From Flavobacterium daejeonense DSM 17708 (GTDB lineage Bacteria; Bacteroidota; Bacteroidia; Flavobacteriales; Flavobacteriaceae), in contig NZ_AUDK01000001.1 of NCBI RefSeq assembly GCF_000425425.1, positions 248,001 to 312,000 on the forward strand: a DNA stretch of 64,000 bases. The letters are read 5' to 3'. A model generated the notes under the pieces. It saw nothing but the letters and a program-made list of their open reading frames with translations, had not been told where the DNA came from and made no database searches. Positions 9,118-17,498 of the stretch are shown piece after piece (the stretch's first letter is position 1; each line of letters begins with the position of its first letter). The position numbers were made by a program, and so were the translations under genes.

Positions 9118-10656
9118 ATGAAAAAACATATTTATATAATAGCAAATTTCCTTGCCATTTTTGCTTTGACATCATGCGAAAGTGAACTCAATCAAATTCC
9201 ATTGTCGCAAGGGACTACAGAAAATTTTTATTCTACTGCAAACGACTTTATTCAAGCCAGAAACGCTACTTACTCATATGCTTTTCATGGTGCAAACGAG
9301 TACGGTTATGCAAACAGAATATTGAATTTAAGCGAAGTTAGATCCGATAACTTCTATGCCACAACGCAAGCATCCAGAAACTGGGAAGGAATCAATAACT
9401 TCACCACTGCTTTAAGTACTAATCCATTAATAAAAGAAGCTTACTTAAGCAATTACAACGCTATTTACAAAGCCAATCAATTATTAGAAAAACTGGAAAG
9501 TAATGGTACTGTAATCACTTCTGAAACAGACCGCACAACGATGAAAGCCGAAGCTAGTTTTTTAAGAGCATTTTGCTATTTTGATTTAATTCGTTGGTTT
9601 GGTAAAGTTCCTTTAATAAAAAATACTTTAACTGCGGAAGAAGTTGCAAAAATAGGACGAACTCCAATTACTGAAATTTACGACTTGATCTTGTCTGATT
9701 TACAATTTGCCGTAGACAATCTTCCACCTTCTTATGACCCTGCTAATTTTGGGAGAGTAACAAAATACGGAGCAAAAGGAATATTAGCACAGGTATATAT
9801 GACTCGATCTTCTCCAAATTACGGTATCGATGGTGCCATGTTAGGACTGAACGAATGGAACAAAGCTTACCAACAACTGAATGACATCAAAACAAGCAAT
9901 CTTTTTGTTTTTGATACTAATTACGCTAACATTTTTAAAACCGAAGGAGCTGCAAATAAAGAAAACGTATTAGTCATTCCTTATTCTCAAAACACCGGAA
10001 ACGGAGTTGGGGGCAATTTCCAAATAGAATTAGGATACCAACCATACTTTGCTTCGTTAAATTTATCCGATCAAGGTTCTTTAGAATACAAACCTATCTC
10101 CACATCATTCTTAGCAATGTTTGACACAAATGACAGCCGAAGAGCAGTTACACTTGCTGAAAGCTATACCGTAGCATCAGGAACTTACAAAGGGACTTAC
10201 ACCTCTAATCCTTTAGTAAAAAAATATATCGATGCCTCAAGATATGGTAACGGAAGAACCGATTGGGGTGTTGACTTTATCGTAATCAGATACACCGATG
10301 TTTTACTGTTAATGGCCGAATGCACGCTTCATGGCGGTGGCGGAACACAAGCTGATGTTGATGATATTGTTAACGACATTAGAGAAAGAGGCGGACTATC
10401 CAGAGATGCAGTAAATGTAAACTTAGACCGATTATTTAACGAAAGAAGAATGGAATTTTTTGGAGAAGGAACCAGATGGTTTGATTTAATCAGATCAGGG
10501 AATGCAGTGACTATTATGAACAATTGGAAAACCTCAGAAGACACCTCTGGCAAACTTGGAACAATTGATAAAAATTCATTACTTTATCCATTACCACTTT
10601 CAGAATTTTTAGCAGCTCCAGGGTTATATACACAAAATCCGGGATATGACAACTAA
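9118..10656 (+). CDS. SusD/RagB-family nutrient-binding lipoprotein
   Basis: Surface lipoprotein that caps the SusC channel and binds the oligosaccharide. The lipobox LTSC places the lipidated cysteine at residue 20, followed by acidic ESE as in surface-exported Bacteroidetes lipoproteins. The alpha-helical TPR-like frame is recognisable by YNAIYKANQLLE, EASFLRAFCYFDLIRWFGKVPL and, in the C-terminal RagB part, NERRMEFFGEGTRWFDLIRSG. It is translationally close to susC (7-bp gap) and the pair ends at a strong terminator. Substrate by context: pectic oligosaccharide. Confidence 0.93.
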   Translation: MKKHIYIIANFLAIFALTSCESELNQIPLSQGTTENFYSTANDFIQARNATYSYAFHGANEYGYANRILNLSEVRSDNFYATTQASRNWEGINNFTTALSTNPLIKEAYLSNYNAIYKANQLLEKLESNGTVITSETDRTTMKAEASFLRAFCYFDLIRWFGKVPLIKNTLTAEEVAKIGRTPITEIYDLILSDLQFAVDNLPPSYDPANFGRVTKYGAKGILAQVYMTRSSPNYGIDGAMLGLNEWNKAYQQLNDIKTSNLFVFDTNYANIFKTEGAANKENVLVIPYSQNTGNGVGGNFQIELGYQPYFASLNLSDQGSLEYKPISTSFLAMFDTNDSRRAVTLAESYTVASGTYKGTYTSNPLVKKYIDASRYGNGRTDWGVDFIVIRYTDVLLLMAECTLHGGGGTQADVDDIVNDIRERGGLSRDAVNVNLDRLFNERRMEFFGEGTRWFDLIRSGNAVTIMNNWKTSEDTSGKLGTIDKNSLLYPLPLSEFLAAPGLYTQNPGYDN

Positions 10657-10678
10657 ATAAAAACATCTATTTAATATC

Positions 10679-10714
10679 AAAAGCGTTATGACTAAAAATC
10701 ATAACGCTTTTTTT
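10679..10714 (+). terminator. Terminator after the susCD operon
   Basis: Stem AAAAGCGTTATGA / TCATAACGCTTTT with a 7-base loop, followed by a T run. Confidence 0.85.
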
Positions 10715-10744
10715 ATAATTTAAAAATTATCACTAATAAAAACA

Positions 10745-10771
10745 AAAAAAGCTTCTCGATTGAGAAGCTTT
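10745..10771 (-). terminator. Terminator of tRNA-Leu
   Basis: Inverted repeat AAGCTTCTC-GATT-GAGAAGCTT directly downstream of the tRNA on the minus strand, with T-rich sequence after it in that orientation. Confidence 0.8.
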
Positions 10772-10774
10772 CTG

Positions 10775-10856
10775 TGCGGATAATAGGACTCGAACCTACA
10801 CGCCTTGCGGCACCAGATCCTAAGTCTGGCACGTCTACCAATTTCGCCATATCCGC
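10775..10856 (-). tRNA. tRNA-Leu(UAG)
   Basis: An 82-nt cloverleaf with 7-bp acceptor GCGGATA/TATCCGC, class II long variable arm (TGCCGCAAGGCGT region), T arm GGTTCGAGTCC, and anticodon loop CTTAGGA, which gives anticodon UAG. CCA is not encoded. It has its own promoter and terminator. Confidence 0.95.
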
Positions 10857-10867
10857 GATTGTGGGTG

Positions 10868-10897
10868 CAAATATAAGGATAAGTTCCAATATTCAAA
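10868..10897 (-). promoter_or_regulatory. Promoter of tRNA-Leu
   Basis: On the minus strand TTTG (10894-10897), 18 bases, TATATTTG (10868-10875): a full match to the Bacteroidetes consensus, 11 bases before the mature 5' end of the tRNA. Confidence 0.75.
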
Positions 10898-10932
10898 GTA
10901 AAAAATTAAAAAAATTTTCACTCTGTTTTTTG

Positions 10933-10940
10933 TATTTTTG
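10933..10940 (+). promoter_or_regulatory. -7 box before the M20 peptidase gene
   Basis: TATTTTTG fits TAnnTTTG, 26 bases before the ATG at 10967. A matching -33 TTG is not obvious. Confidence 0.45.
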
Positions 10941-10966
10941 AAAGTATCAAAAACAACCCATAATAA

Positions 10967-12355
10967 ATGGAAAACATTAAAACCTATATTCAAGAAAACA
11001 AGAATCGATTTATAAACGAATTAATCGAATTACTCAAAATCCCTTCCGTAAGTGCCGACTCCGCTTACTCTCAAGATGTTATCGACACTTCCGAAGCTGT
11101 AAAAGCAAGTCTTGAAAAAGTAGGTTGCGACCGTGTTGAAATTTGCGAAACCGACGGTTACCCAATTGTTTACGGAGAAAAAATAATTGATCCCAATTTA
11201 CCAACAGTCTTAGTTTACGGCCACTATGATGTACAGCCCCCTGACCCGATGGAGTTGTGGACTTCTCCTCCATTTGAACCCGTTATTAAAAAAACAGAAA
11301 TTCATCCTGAAGGAGCCATTTTTGCCCGTGGTGCCTGTGATGACAAGGGACAAATGTACATGCACGTCAAGGCTGTGGAATACATGATTACCAACAGCTG
11401 TCTGCCTTGCAACGTCAAATTCATGATTGAAGGCGAAGAAGAAGTAGGCAGCGTGAACCTAAAAACTTTTGTTGAAAACAATACCGAAAAACTTAAAAAC
11501 GATGTCATTCTGATTTCAGACACCGGAATGATTTCTAATCAGCAGCCATCCATAACCACCGGTTTACGTGGATTGAGTTATGTGGAAGTAGAAATTACAG
11601 GTCCTAACCGCGATTTACATTCCGGTTTATATGGAGGAGCCGTTGCCAATCCTATTAATATCCTGAGTAAAATGATCGCTTCCCTACACGATGAAAACAA
11701 TCGTATTACGATTCCCGGATTTTATGACAAAGTAGAAGAATTATCGTTGGAAGAAAGAACCGAGATGGCCAAAGCACCGTTTGATATCGAAGATTACAAA
11801 AAAGCACTGGATCTGAACGATGTTTATGGCGAAGAAGGTTATGTTACTAACGAAAGAAACGCCATCCGACCTACCTTAGATGTCAACGGAATCTGGGGCG
11901 GTTACACTGGCCAGGGCGCTAAAACAGTGATTCCAAGCAAGGCTTTCGCTAAAATTTCGATGCGACTAGTTCCTAATCAGGACTGGGAGGAAATCACCGA
12001 ATTGTTCACCAAGCATTTTACCAATATTGCTCCCGCAGCCGTTACGGTAAAAATAACTCCGCATCACGGCGGTCAGGGATATGTAACCCCTATTGACAGC
12101 ATAGGGTACAAAGCCGCCAATATGGCGTACACCGAAACCTTTGGCATTCCTGCCATTCCGGTACGCTCCGGCGGAAGTATTCCTATTGTAGCCTTATTCG
12201 AAAAAGAACTCAAAAGCAAAACTATTCTAATGGGATTTGGTCTCGACAGCGATGCCATCCACTCGCCTAATGAGCATTTCGGGATTTTTAATTACCTAAA
12301 AGGGATTGAGACCATTCCGTTGTTTTATAAGTATTTTGTGGAGCTTTCGAAATAG
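10967..12355 (+). CDS. M20 family metallopeptidase (dipeptidase type)
   Basis: Cytoplasmic di-zinc peptidase likely cleaving dipeptides or short N-blocked peptides; no signal peptide is present. Metal-site motifs of clan MH are in place: GHYDVQP (85-91), GACDDKGQ (122-129) with the bridging Asp, EGEEEVGS (155-162) with the catalytic Glu, and near the end the metal His in DSDAIHSPNEHFG. The lid or dimerisation domain lies between about 190 and 340 (RGLSYVEVEITGPNRDLHSG). The 462-residue length fits the dipeptidase branch. Monocistronic between its own promoter and terminator; exact substrate not determinable. Confidence 0.88.
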   Translation: MENIKTYIQENKNRFINELIELLKIPSVSADSAYSQDVIDTSEAVKASLEKVGCDRVEICETDGYPIVYGEKIIDPNLPTVLVYGHYDVQPPDPMELWTSPPFEPVIKKTEIHPEGAIFARGACDDKGQMYMHVKAVEYMITNSCLPCNVKFMIEGEEEVGSVNLKTFVENNTEKLKNDVILISDTGMISNQQPSITTGLRGLSYVEVEITGPNRDLHSGLYGGAVANPINILSKMIASLHDENNRITIPGFYDKVEELSLEERTEMAKAPFDIEDYKKALDLNDVYGEEGYVTNERNAIRPTLDVNGIWGGYTGQGAKTVIPSKAFAKISMRLVPNQDWEEITELFTKHFTNIAPAAVTVKITPHHGGQGYVTPIDSIGYKAANMAYTETFGIPAIPVRSGGSIPIVALFEKELKSKTILMGFGLDSDAIHSPNEHFGIFNYLKGIETIPLFYKYFVELSK

Positions 12356-12412
12356 TTTTACCGCAGAATGAGAGCTAAGCTTTTCAAAAAGTTCCCCAAG
12401 CTAAAAGAAACA

Positions 12413-12450
12413 AAATCCGTTTATCTTTTTTAAGACTAAACGGATTTTTT
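12413..12450 (+). terminator. Terminator after the M20 peptidase
   Basis: AAATCCGTTTA / TAAACGGATTT stem with a 13-base loop and a following T run. Confidence 0.8.
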
Positions 12451-12523
12451 ATTTCTTCGAAAAACATTTTATGTTGATTTATTTGTTAAAATTGCAATTC
12501 TTAAATCAATTAAAACTTCAACC

Positions 12524-13285
12524 ATGAGAACAGGCAAACATCTCTTAAAAATCTTTTTTGTATTCACAATCTTGCTAAGTTCTAAGAACACAATTGCACA
12601 ATCTGACGATGCAGACGATGCATTATACAGTACTACCGGAATAGAAGTAAAACCAACCTTCCCAGGCGGCATAAACGAATTCTACCAATTCATTGGTAAA
12701 AATTTCCAAACACCTAAAGTTGAAGGATTAAAAGGAAAAATATACATAACATTTGTTATAGAAAAAGATGGTTCAGTAATGGACATAAAAATTTTAAGAG
12801 ACATTGGATATGGTACTGGTGAAGAAGCAGTACGAGTACTAAAAGAATGCCCAAAATGGAATCCTGGTATACAAAATGGAAAAGTAGTTAGAGTCTTATA
12901 TTCCTTACCTATAAATATAAACACTGTAAAAGAACAATCAACTTCCGAACCTATTTACAGTAAAGCCGGTATCGAATCACCACCTAATTTTATTGGAGGC
13001 GAGAAAAAACTAAATGAATACGTTAAACAAAATTTCAAAGTACCAGCAGGCTGCCCTGAAGGCAAAATACCAGTCAGTTTTGTCGTTGAAAAAGACGGTG
13101 TTTTATCAGAAATCAAAATCTTAACTACTCTTTTTGGACATGACGCAGATGAAGAAGCCATTCGCGTTCTTAAAAACAGCCCTAAATGGAATCCCGGATT
13201 AAAAAACAATCAAGCAGTCAGAGTACTATATACTTTACTAATTTCTGTAAAAGGATCAACAACAACAACAACAACAATCTTTTAA
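12524..13285 (+). CDS. Secreted protein with two tandem TonB C-terminal-like domains
   Basis: A 253-residue exported protein: hydrophobic signal peptide (about 6-27), then two copies of a TonB-CTD-like module (about 42-143 and 150-250). Each copy has the same frame: PxFxGG start, ITFVIEKDGSV or VSFVVEKDGVL, DEEAxRVLK and the PKWNPG...VRVLYxL end. No N-terminal membrane anchor or Pro-rich linker typical of an energising TonB is present, and no exbB/exbD lies nearby, so a classical TonB role is unlikely. A close paralogue lies at 57120-57890. Possible roles are periplasmic scaffold or partner of TonB receptors, but the function is unknown. The C-terminus runs into an ACA triplet repeat coding six Thr. 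Confidence 0.75.
   Translation: MRTGKHLLKIFFVFTILLSSKNTIAQSDDADDALYSTTGIEVKPTFPGGINEFYQFIGKNFQTPKVEGLKGKIYITFVIEKDGSVMDIKILRDIGYGTGEEAVRVLKECPKWNPGIQNGKVVRVLYSLPININTVKEQSTSEPIYSKAGIESPPNFIGGEKKLNEYVKQNFKVPAGCPEGKIPVSFVVEKDGVLSEIKILTTLFGHDADEEAIRVLKNSPKWNPGLKNNQAVRVLYTLLISVKGSTTTTTTIF
13254..13277 (+). repeat. (ACA)n triplet microsatellite at the 3' end of a coding region
   Basis: About seven consecutive ACA units encode a Thr tract just before the stop codon of the double-TonB-domain gene. Slippage would change tail length in steps of one residue without a frameshift. Confidence 0.6.
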
Positions 13286-13291
13286 CAAACC

Positions 13292-13326
13292 AAATCCGTT
13301 CAGTAATGAGCGGATTTTATTTTTAG
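13292..13326 (+). terminator. Terminator after the double-TonB-domain gene
   Basis: AAATCCGTTCA-GTAA-TGAGCGGATTT, one mismatch in an 11-bp stem, followed by T-rich sequence; it lies between converging genes. Confidence 0.7.
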
Positions 13327-13335
13327 AAATTATTA

Positions 13336-14694
13336 TCAACTATACTTATACCCCAAATAAGGCATCGGCTTTTCTTTGAAGTGAATACCATATTGTTCCA
13401 ATTCCTTCAATACGGGTACGTAGACTTCTTTGCGAATGGGGATTTGAACTCCCGGAGTTTTTATTTTTCCGTTCAGGATTAATAAGGTTGCCATAGCAAC
13501 GGGCAATCCAACAGTTTTGGCCATAGCAGTATAAGTCTGATCCTGACCGATGCAAACCATTTGGGAATCCATTTGGACTTTTTTGCTATTGAGTTCGTAT
13601 CCAAATTTATGATACATCACAATCATGTCTTTGTCATTAGGCTCTAATGTCCAACTATCGCTGAGAATTTTCTCCAGAATATGGGCGGGAGTAGCATTCT
13701 TCAATCCGACTATTTTATTATCGTTGAACAAATCCAATTCCAGCAATTTGTCCCACATAATGTCGTCCTGATCAATTTTGAGTAATAATCGGGTTTTTAT
13801 TTCCACTGAATCCGTGGGATGATACGGCAAAAAAGAATTCATAAACTGGCGGTAACTCATGTTTTCGGAATCTTCCATAACATAAGAATCATCAGTCATA
13901 CCGAGTTGCACAAACATATTCCAGGCTTTGGAAAAGCCCACCTTACGAATCGTACCCCGATACAAAGTAAGAATATCTTCTAAACCGTAAATGCTTCGGT
14001 ATTTTAAAGAATCCCTGTTGGAATAAGCTTCAAATTTCCCATAACCATCCACTTCTAAAAACTCCGTGCGACGAAACAAACTAGTGTACGGAATGTATTT
14101 ATAGGTTCCCTCCTGAATAAATTTGGCCACACCACCCTGACCCGCCAGCACTACATTACGCGGCGCCCAGGTGAATTTGTAATTCCAAAGATTATTGTCG
14201 GATTCTGGCGCTACAAGTCCGCCACAAAAGGATTCAAACAATAACATTTTCCCGCCATTTTCCCTGATTTCGTCAATGCCTTTCATGGCACTCATGTGGT
14301 CAATTCCGGGATCTAAACCCATTTCGTTCATAAAAATAAGTCCGTTTTTTTTCACCTCAGCATCCAATTCCTGCATCGCATCACTGATATAAGAAGCCGT
14401 TACCAGATTTTTACTGAACAGCACACAGTCTTTTGCAATTTCAATATGCAAATGTGCCGGCAACATCGAAATCACAATATCCGACTTTTGAATAGCGGCT
14501 TTTCTTTGGGTTTCATTAAAAATATCCAGAGCAATTGCGGTAGCGTTAGGATGTTTATTGGTTTTCTTTTGTGCCAGTTCTAAGGATAAATCGGCTATCA
14601 CAAGATGCAATTGCTCTTCCTGTGATTTATCCAAAAGATATTGAATCAGCGAAGAAGCCGACCTTCCGGCACCAATAATTAAAATAGTTCGCAT
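13336..14694 (-). CDS. Saccharopine dehydrogenase family oxidoreductase
   Basis: NAD(P)-dependent enzyme of the saccharopine / carboxynorspermidine dehydrogenase superfamily. I use the ATG at 14694, which starts directly with the Rossmann strand MRTILIIGAGRSASSL; 16 upstream in-frame codons look non-coding. The GxGxxA/S dinucleotide site is at about residues 8-13, IVISMLPAHLH closes the nucleotide-binding half, and NEMGLDPGIDHMSAM (about 135-150) is the family hallmark before the C-terminal catalytic domain. Cytoplasmic, no operon partner. It may act in lysine catabolism or make a related opine-like product; context does not decide. Confidence 0.8.
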   Translation of the reverse strand: MRTILIIGAGRSASSLIQYLLDKSQEEQLHLVIADLSLELAQKKTNKHPNATAIALDIFNETQRKAAIQKSDIVISMLPAHLHIEIAKDCVLFSKNLVTASYISDAMQELDAEVKKNGLIFMNEMGLDPGIDHMSAMKGIDEIRENGGKMLLFESFCGGLVAPESDNNLWNYKFTWAPRNVVLAGQGGVAKFIQEGTYKYIPYTSLFRRTEFLEVDGYGKFEAYSNRDSLKYRSIYGLEDILTLYRGTIRKVGFSKAWNMFVQLGMTDDSYVMEDSENMSYRQFMNSFLPYHPTDSVEIKTRLLLKIDQDDIMWDKLLELDLFNDNKIVGLKNATPAHILEKILSDSWTLEPNDKDMIVMYHKFGYELNSKKVQMDSQMVCIGQDQTYTAMAKTVGLPVAMATLLILNGKIKTPGVQIPIRKEVYVPVLKELEQYGIHFKEKPMPYLGYKYS

Positions 14695-14760
14695 AGCTGG
14701 AAAATATAATTCAAAATTAGGGAATAGTTTATCAGAAGACAAATAACATCACAAAATACA

Positions 14761-14868
14761 ACCGCAGATTCGCAGATTTTGTCAACAAATTATTTTCCTA
14801 AAAATTAGTACAAATCTTTTTTCAAATCAAAAGAAATAAGATTATTAAATAATCTGCGAATCTGCGGT
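14761..14868. repeat. 18-bp perfect inverted repeat pair in an intergenic region
   Basis: ACCGCAGATTCGCAGATT at 14761-14778 and its exact reverse complement at 14851-14868 bracket 72 bases between divergent genes. A related phrase (AATCTG...AATCTGCGTTTA) is seen at 20367-20400, so this looks like one member of a dispersed intergenic repeat family. The rest of the 306-bp gap (14695-15000) holds nothing else I recognise. Confidence 0.75.
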
Positions 14869-15000
14869 CAAAAAACAGAGCTAGTTTTCAAAATAAAAAT
14901 TCACAAAACTTTAGCATAATACCAGCTAAACTATCCTCTGGAAAGCTTTCGGGTTCCTTCGTTTTCAAATACTTTTGTAAGGAACTTAAACAAATTAAAA

Positions 15001-15396
15001 ATGGATAAAAAAACAATTTCAACAGCGGCTTTACTTGGAATGATTGCCATCATCTTAGGTGCCTTTGGTGCTCATGCACTAAAAAAAGTATTGAGTGTAG
15101 AACAATTAGCAACCTTTGAAACGGGAGTACGCTACCAGATGTATCATGCTTTATTTTTACTATTAATTGGAAACCTTGATAAGCTTTCTGAAAAAGCCAA
15201 AAACACCATTTATTATCTGGTGATTTCAGGAATATTGTTATTCTCCGGTTCAATCTATTTATTGGCAACCAATGAACTTACACCATTTTTGGACTTCAAA
15301 ACTATTGGATTTGTAACACCTATTGGTGGACTGCTATTAATTAGTGCCTGGGCTGTTTTGTTCTATAATATCACAAAAAAGTCAGATAAAAATTAG
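15001..15396 (+). CDS. DUF423 family small membrane protein
   Basis: A 131-residue protein with four predicted transmembrane helices (about 7-28, 44-60, 70-90, 103-123). The motif ILGAFGAHALKKVLS near residue 20 followed by ATFETGVRYQMYHALFLL is the hallmark of the DUF423/YgdD family. The biochemical function is not established. It lies 75 bp before pckA on the same strand and may share its transcript. Confidence 0.85.
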   Translation: MDKKTISTAALLGMIAIILGAFGAHALKKVLSVEQLATFETGVRYQMYHALFLLLIGNLDKLSEKAKNTIYYLVISGILLFSGSIYLLATNELTPFLDFKTIGFVTPIGGLLLISAWAVLFYNITKKSDKN

Positions 15397-15471
15397 GTAT
15401 TCAAAAGTGGAACTCAAATTTATGTTTTATCTTTAATGTAGAAACCTAAGAACTACTAAACAAGCTTTCTT

Positions 15472-17061
15472 ATGAATGATACACGCCCTTTTTCTTTAGA
15501 AAACATCGGAATTAAAAACGCCAACATACATTACCAGTTAAGTCCCGAAAAACTGCACGATTTGACGCTGCAACGCCGGGAAGGCACTGAAACATCCACC
15601 GGAGCTTTAGCCATCAATACGGGGAAATTTTCAGGTCGTTCACCTCAGGATCGTTTTATTGTCAAAGATGCCATTACTGAAAATGAAGTTTGGTGGAGTG
15701 ATATCAATATTCCTTTTGAACCTGTAAAATTTGATGCGCTATATACCAAACTAACCGACTATTTATCCAATAAAGAACTCTTTGCCAGAGATACTTATGT
15801 GTGTGCCGACCCGAATTACCGATTAAATGTTCGCGTAATTACCGAAACACCCTGGGAAAATCTCTTTGCTTACAATATGTTTCTGAGACCAACGACAGAG
15901 GAATTGGCTAATTTTTCACCCGATTGGACTTTAATTTGTGCACCCAGTTTTCAAGCTGATCCTAAAACCGACGGAACCCGTCAGGGGAATTTTGCCATTT
16001 TAAATTTCACCCGAAAAACCATCATCATTGGCGGAACAGCTTATACAGGCGAAATGAAAAAAGGTGTTTTCTCGGCTTTGAATTTTATACTCCCTGTTTT
16101 TAAAAATACCTTATCGATGCATTGCAGTGCCAATGTGGGTAAAAATGGAGAGACAGCAATTTTCTTTGGCCTTTCGGGAACCGGAAAAACGACTCTTTCG
16201 GCCGACCCCAACCGAAAATTAATTGGCGACGACGAACACGGCTGGACCAGCGAAAATACCGTTTTTAATTTTGAAGGCGGCTGTTATGCTAAAGTAGTTA
16301 ACTTAAGTGAAGAAAATGAACCCGATATTTTTAATGCAATAAAAAGAGGCGCATTGTTAGAAAATATTATTTTCAAAAAAGGCACTAATGAAGTAGATTA
16401 TACCGATATTTCCATTACTCCAAATACACGGGTAAGCTATCCTATTGACCACATCCACAACATTCAACCGGGTTCTATTGGCAGCAATCCTAAAAATATC
16501 TTTTTCCTGACGGCAGATTCTTTTGGAATCCTGCCTCCTATTGCCCGATTAACTCCCGGTCAGGCGGCTTACCATTTCATTTCGGGTTATACCGCAAAAA
16601 TTGCAGGTACTGAAGCCGGTATCAACGAACCTCAACCAAATTTCTCAGCTTGTTTTGGTGCGCCGTTTATGCCGTTACACCCAACCAGATACGCCGAAAT
16701 GCTAAGCCAAAAAATGAAAGATGCCGATGTAAAAGTGTGGCTTATCAATACCGGATGGACTGGCGGCGCTTATGGCACCGGAAGCCGAATGAAATTAAAA
16801 TACACCCGCGCCATGATTACAGCCGCTTTGAATGGCGAGTTAGATAATGCGAAGTATCAAAATCACAGTATTTTTAAAATGGCAATTCCTGAGAGTTGCC
16901 CTAATGTTCCCAGCGAAATTTTAAACCCCAGAAACACCTGGGAAGATCCAGAATTATATGACACTAAAGCAATTGAATTAGCTCAAAAATTCAAAGCTAA
17001 TTTTATAAAATTTGAATCTTTTGCCAATGCCGAAATTATGGCCGGAGCTCCAGAAGTCTAA
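15472..17061 (+). CDS. pckA: Phosphoenolpyruvate carboxykinase (ATP)
   Basis: Cytoplasmic gluconeogenic enzyme converting oxaloacetate and ATP to PEP, ADP and CO2. Its 529 residues are normal for the ATP type. Seen motifs: the kinase-1a P-loop GLSGTGKT (233-240), the metal site LIGDDEHGW (about 250-258), RSPQDRFIV (about 56-64) for substrate binding, and the late NTGWTGGAYGTGSRM block with Arg and Lys residues. Start ATG at 15472 fits family length. In an organism fed by uronate and sugar-acid breakdown to pyruvate, it supplies gluconeogenic PEP. Confidence 0.96.
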   Translation: MNDTRPFSLENIGIKNANIHYQLSPEKLHDLTLQRREGTETSTGALAINTGKFSGRSPQDRFIVKDAITENEVWWSDINIPFEPVKFDALYTKLTDYLSNKELFARDTYVCADPNYRLNVRVITETPWENLFAYNMFLRPTTEELANFSPDWTLICAPSFQADPKTDGTRQGNFAILNFTRKTIIIGGTAYTGEMKKGVFSALNFILPVFKNTLSMHCSANVGKNGETAIFFGLSGTGKTTLSADPNRKLIGDDEHGWTSENTVFNFEGGCYAKVVNLSEENEPDIFNAIKRGALLENIIFKKGTNEVDYTDISITPNTRVSYPIDHIHNIQPGSIGSNPKNIFFLTADSFGILPPIARLTPGQAAYHFISGYTAKIAGTEAGINEPQPNFSACFGAPFMPLHPTRYAEMLSQKMKDADVKVWLINTGWTGGAYGTGSRMKLKYTRAMITAALNGELDNAKYQNHSIFKMAIPESCPNVPSEILNPRNTWEDPELYDTKAIELAQKFKANFIKFESFANAEIMAGAPEV

Positions 17062-17068
17062 AATAACC

Positions 17069-17345
17069 CTTTTGATGAAATTATCGAAAATTAATTTTCT
17101 TTTTTGCTTGATTAAAAAGGAAGCAAAAAAATATTCATGCGTTCTTACTGTTTTTCGGTATTCATGAATCTTCGATTTCAAGTCTTACACTTCCTCGTCG
17201 GTCAAATTAGTTTTCGAATGCTAAAAGAAAAGAACTCGTCCCGAAATGTCGGGACTCAAACAGCTTTTCTTTTTACGCATTCTTCAAACATTTGACACTC
17301 GACTGCGGGAAGTTAAGGACACACGAAAAATTATCATCAAAAACG
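17069..17345. repeat. MITE-like element with terminal inverted repeats
   Basis: The 437-bp gap between pckA and the DUF4407 gene contains a unit with imperfect terminal inverted repeats (left TTTTGATGAAATTATCG, right CGAAAAATTATCATCAAAA). Inside are nested palindromes: TTTTTTGCTT/AAGCAAAAAA at about 17100-17130, and AAAAGAAAAG...CTTTTCTTTT at about 17222-17275 enclosing GTCCCGA-AATG-TCGGGAC. It encodes no credible protein, so it would be a non-autonomous element if mobile. Confidence 0.55.
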
Positions 17346-17379
17346 ATAAAAGCTGTTCAAAAACGAATAGCTTTTTTTA
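17346..17379 (+). terminator. Possible terminator
   Basis: AAAAGCTGTTC / GAATAGCTTTT, an imperfect stem followed by seven T; probably ends transcripts from pckA or is part of the neighbouring repeat element. Confidence 0.45.
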
Positions 17380-17440
17380 TCCCAAAAAAACATAACCAAA
17401 TACATATCAATTATTTACACCAAAATTCATTTTTTGGTGT

Positions 17441-17448
17441 TAAATTTG
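17441..17448 (+). promoter_or_regulatory. -7 box before the DUF4407 gene
   Basis: TAAATTTG matches the consensus, 51 bases before the start codon. Confidence 0.5.
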
Positions 17449-17498
17449 TATTCGCTACTCTCTAAAAATGAACCAGTTAATCAATCAAAACAGCAATC

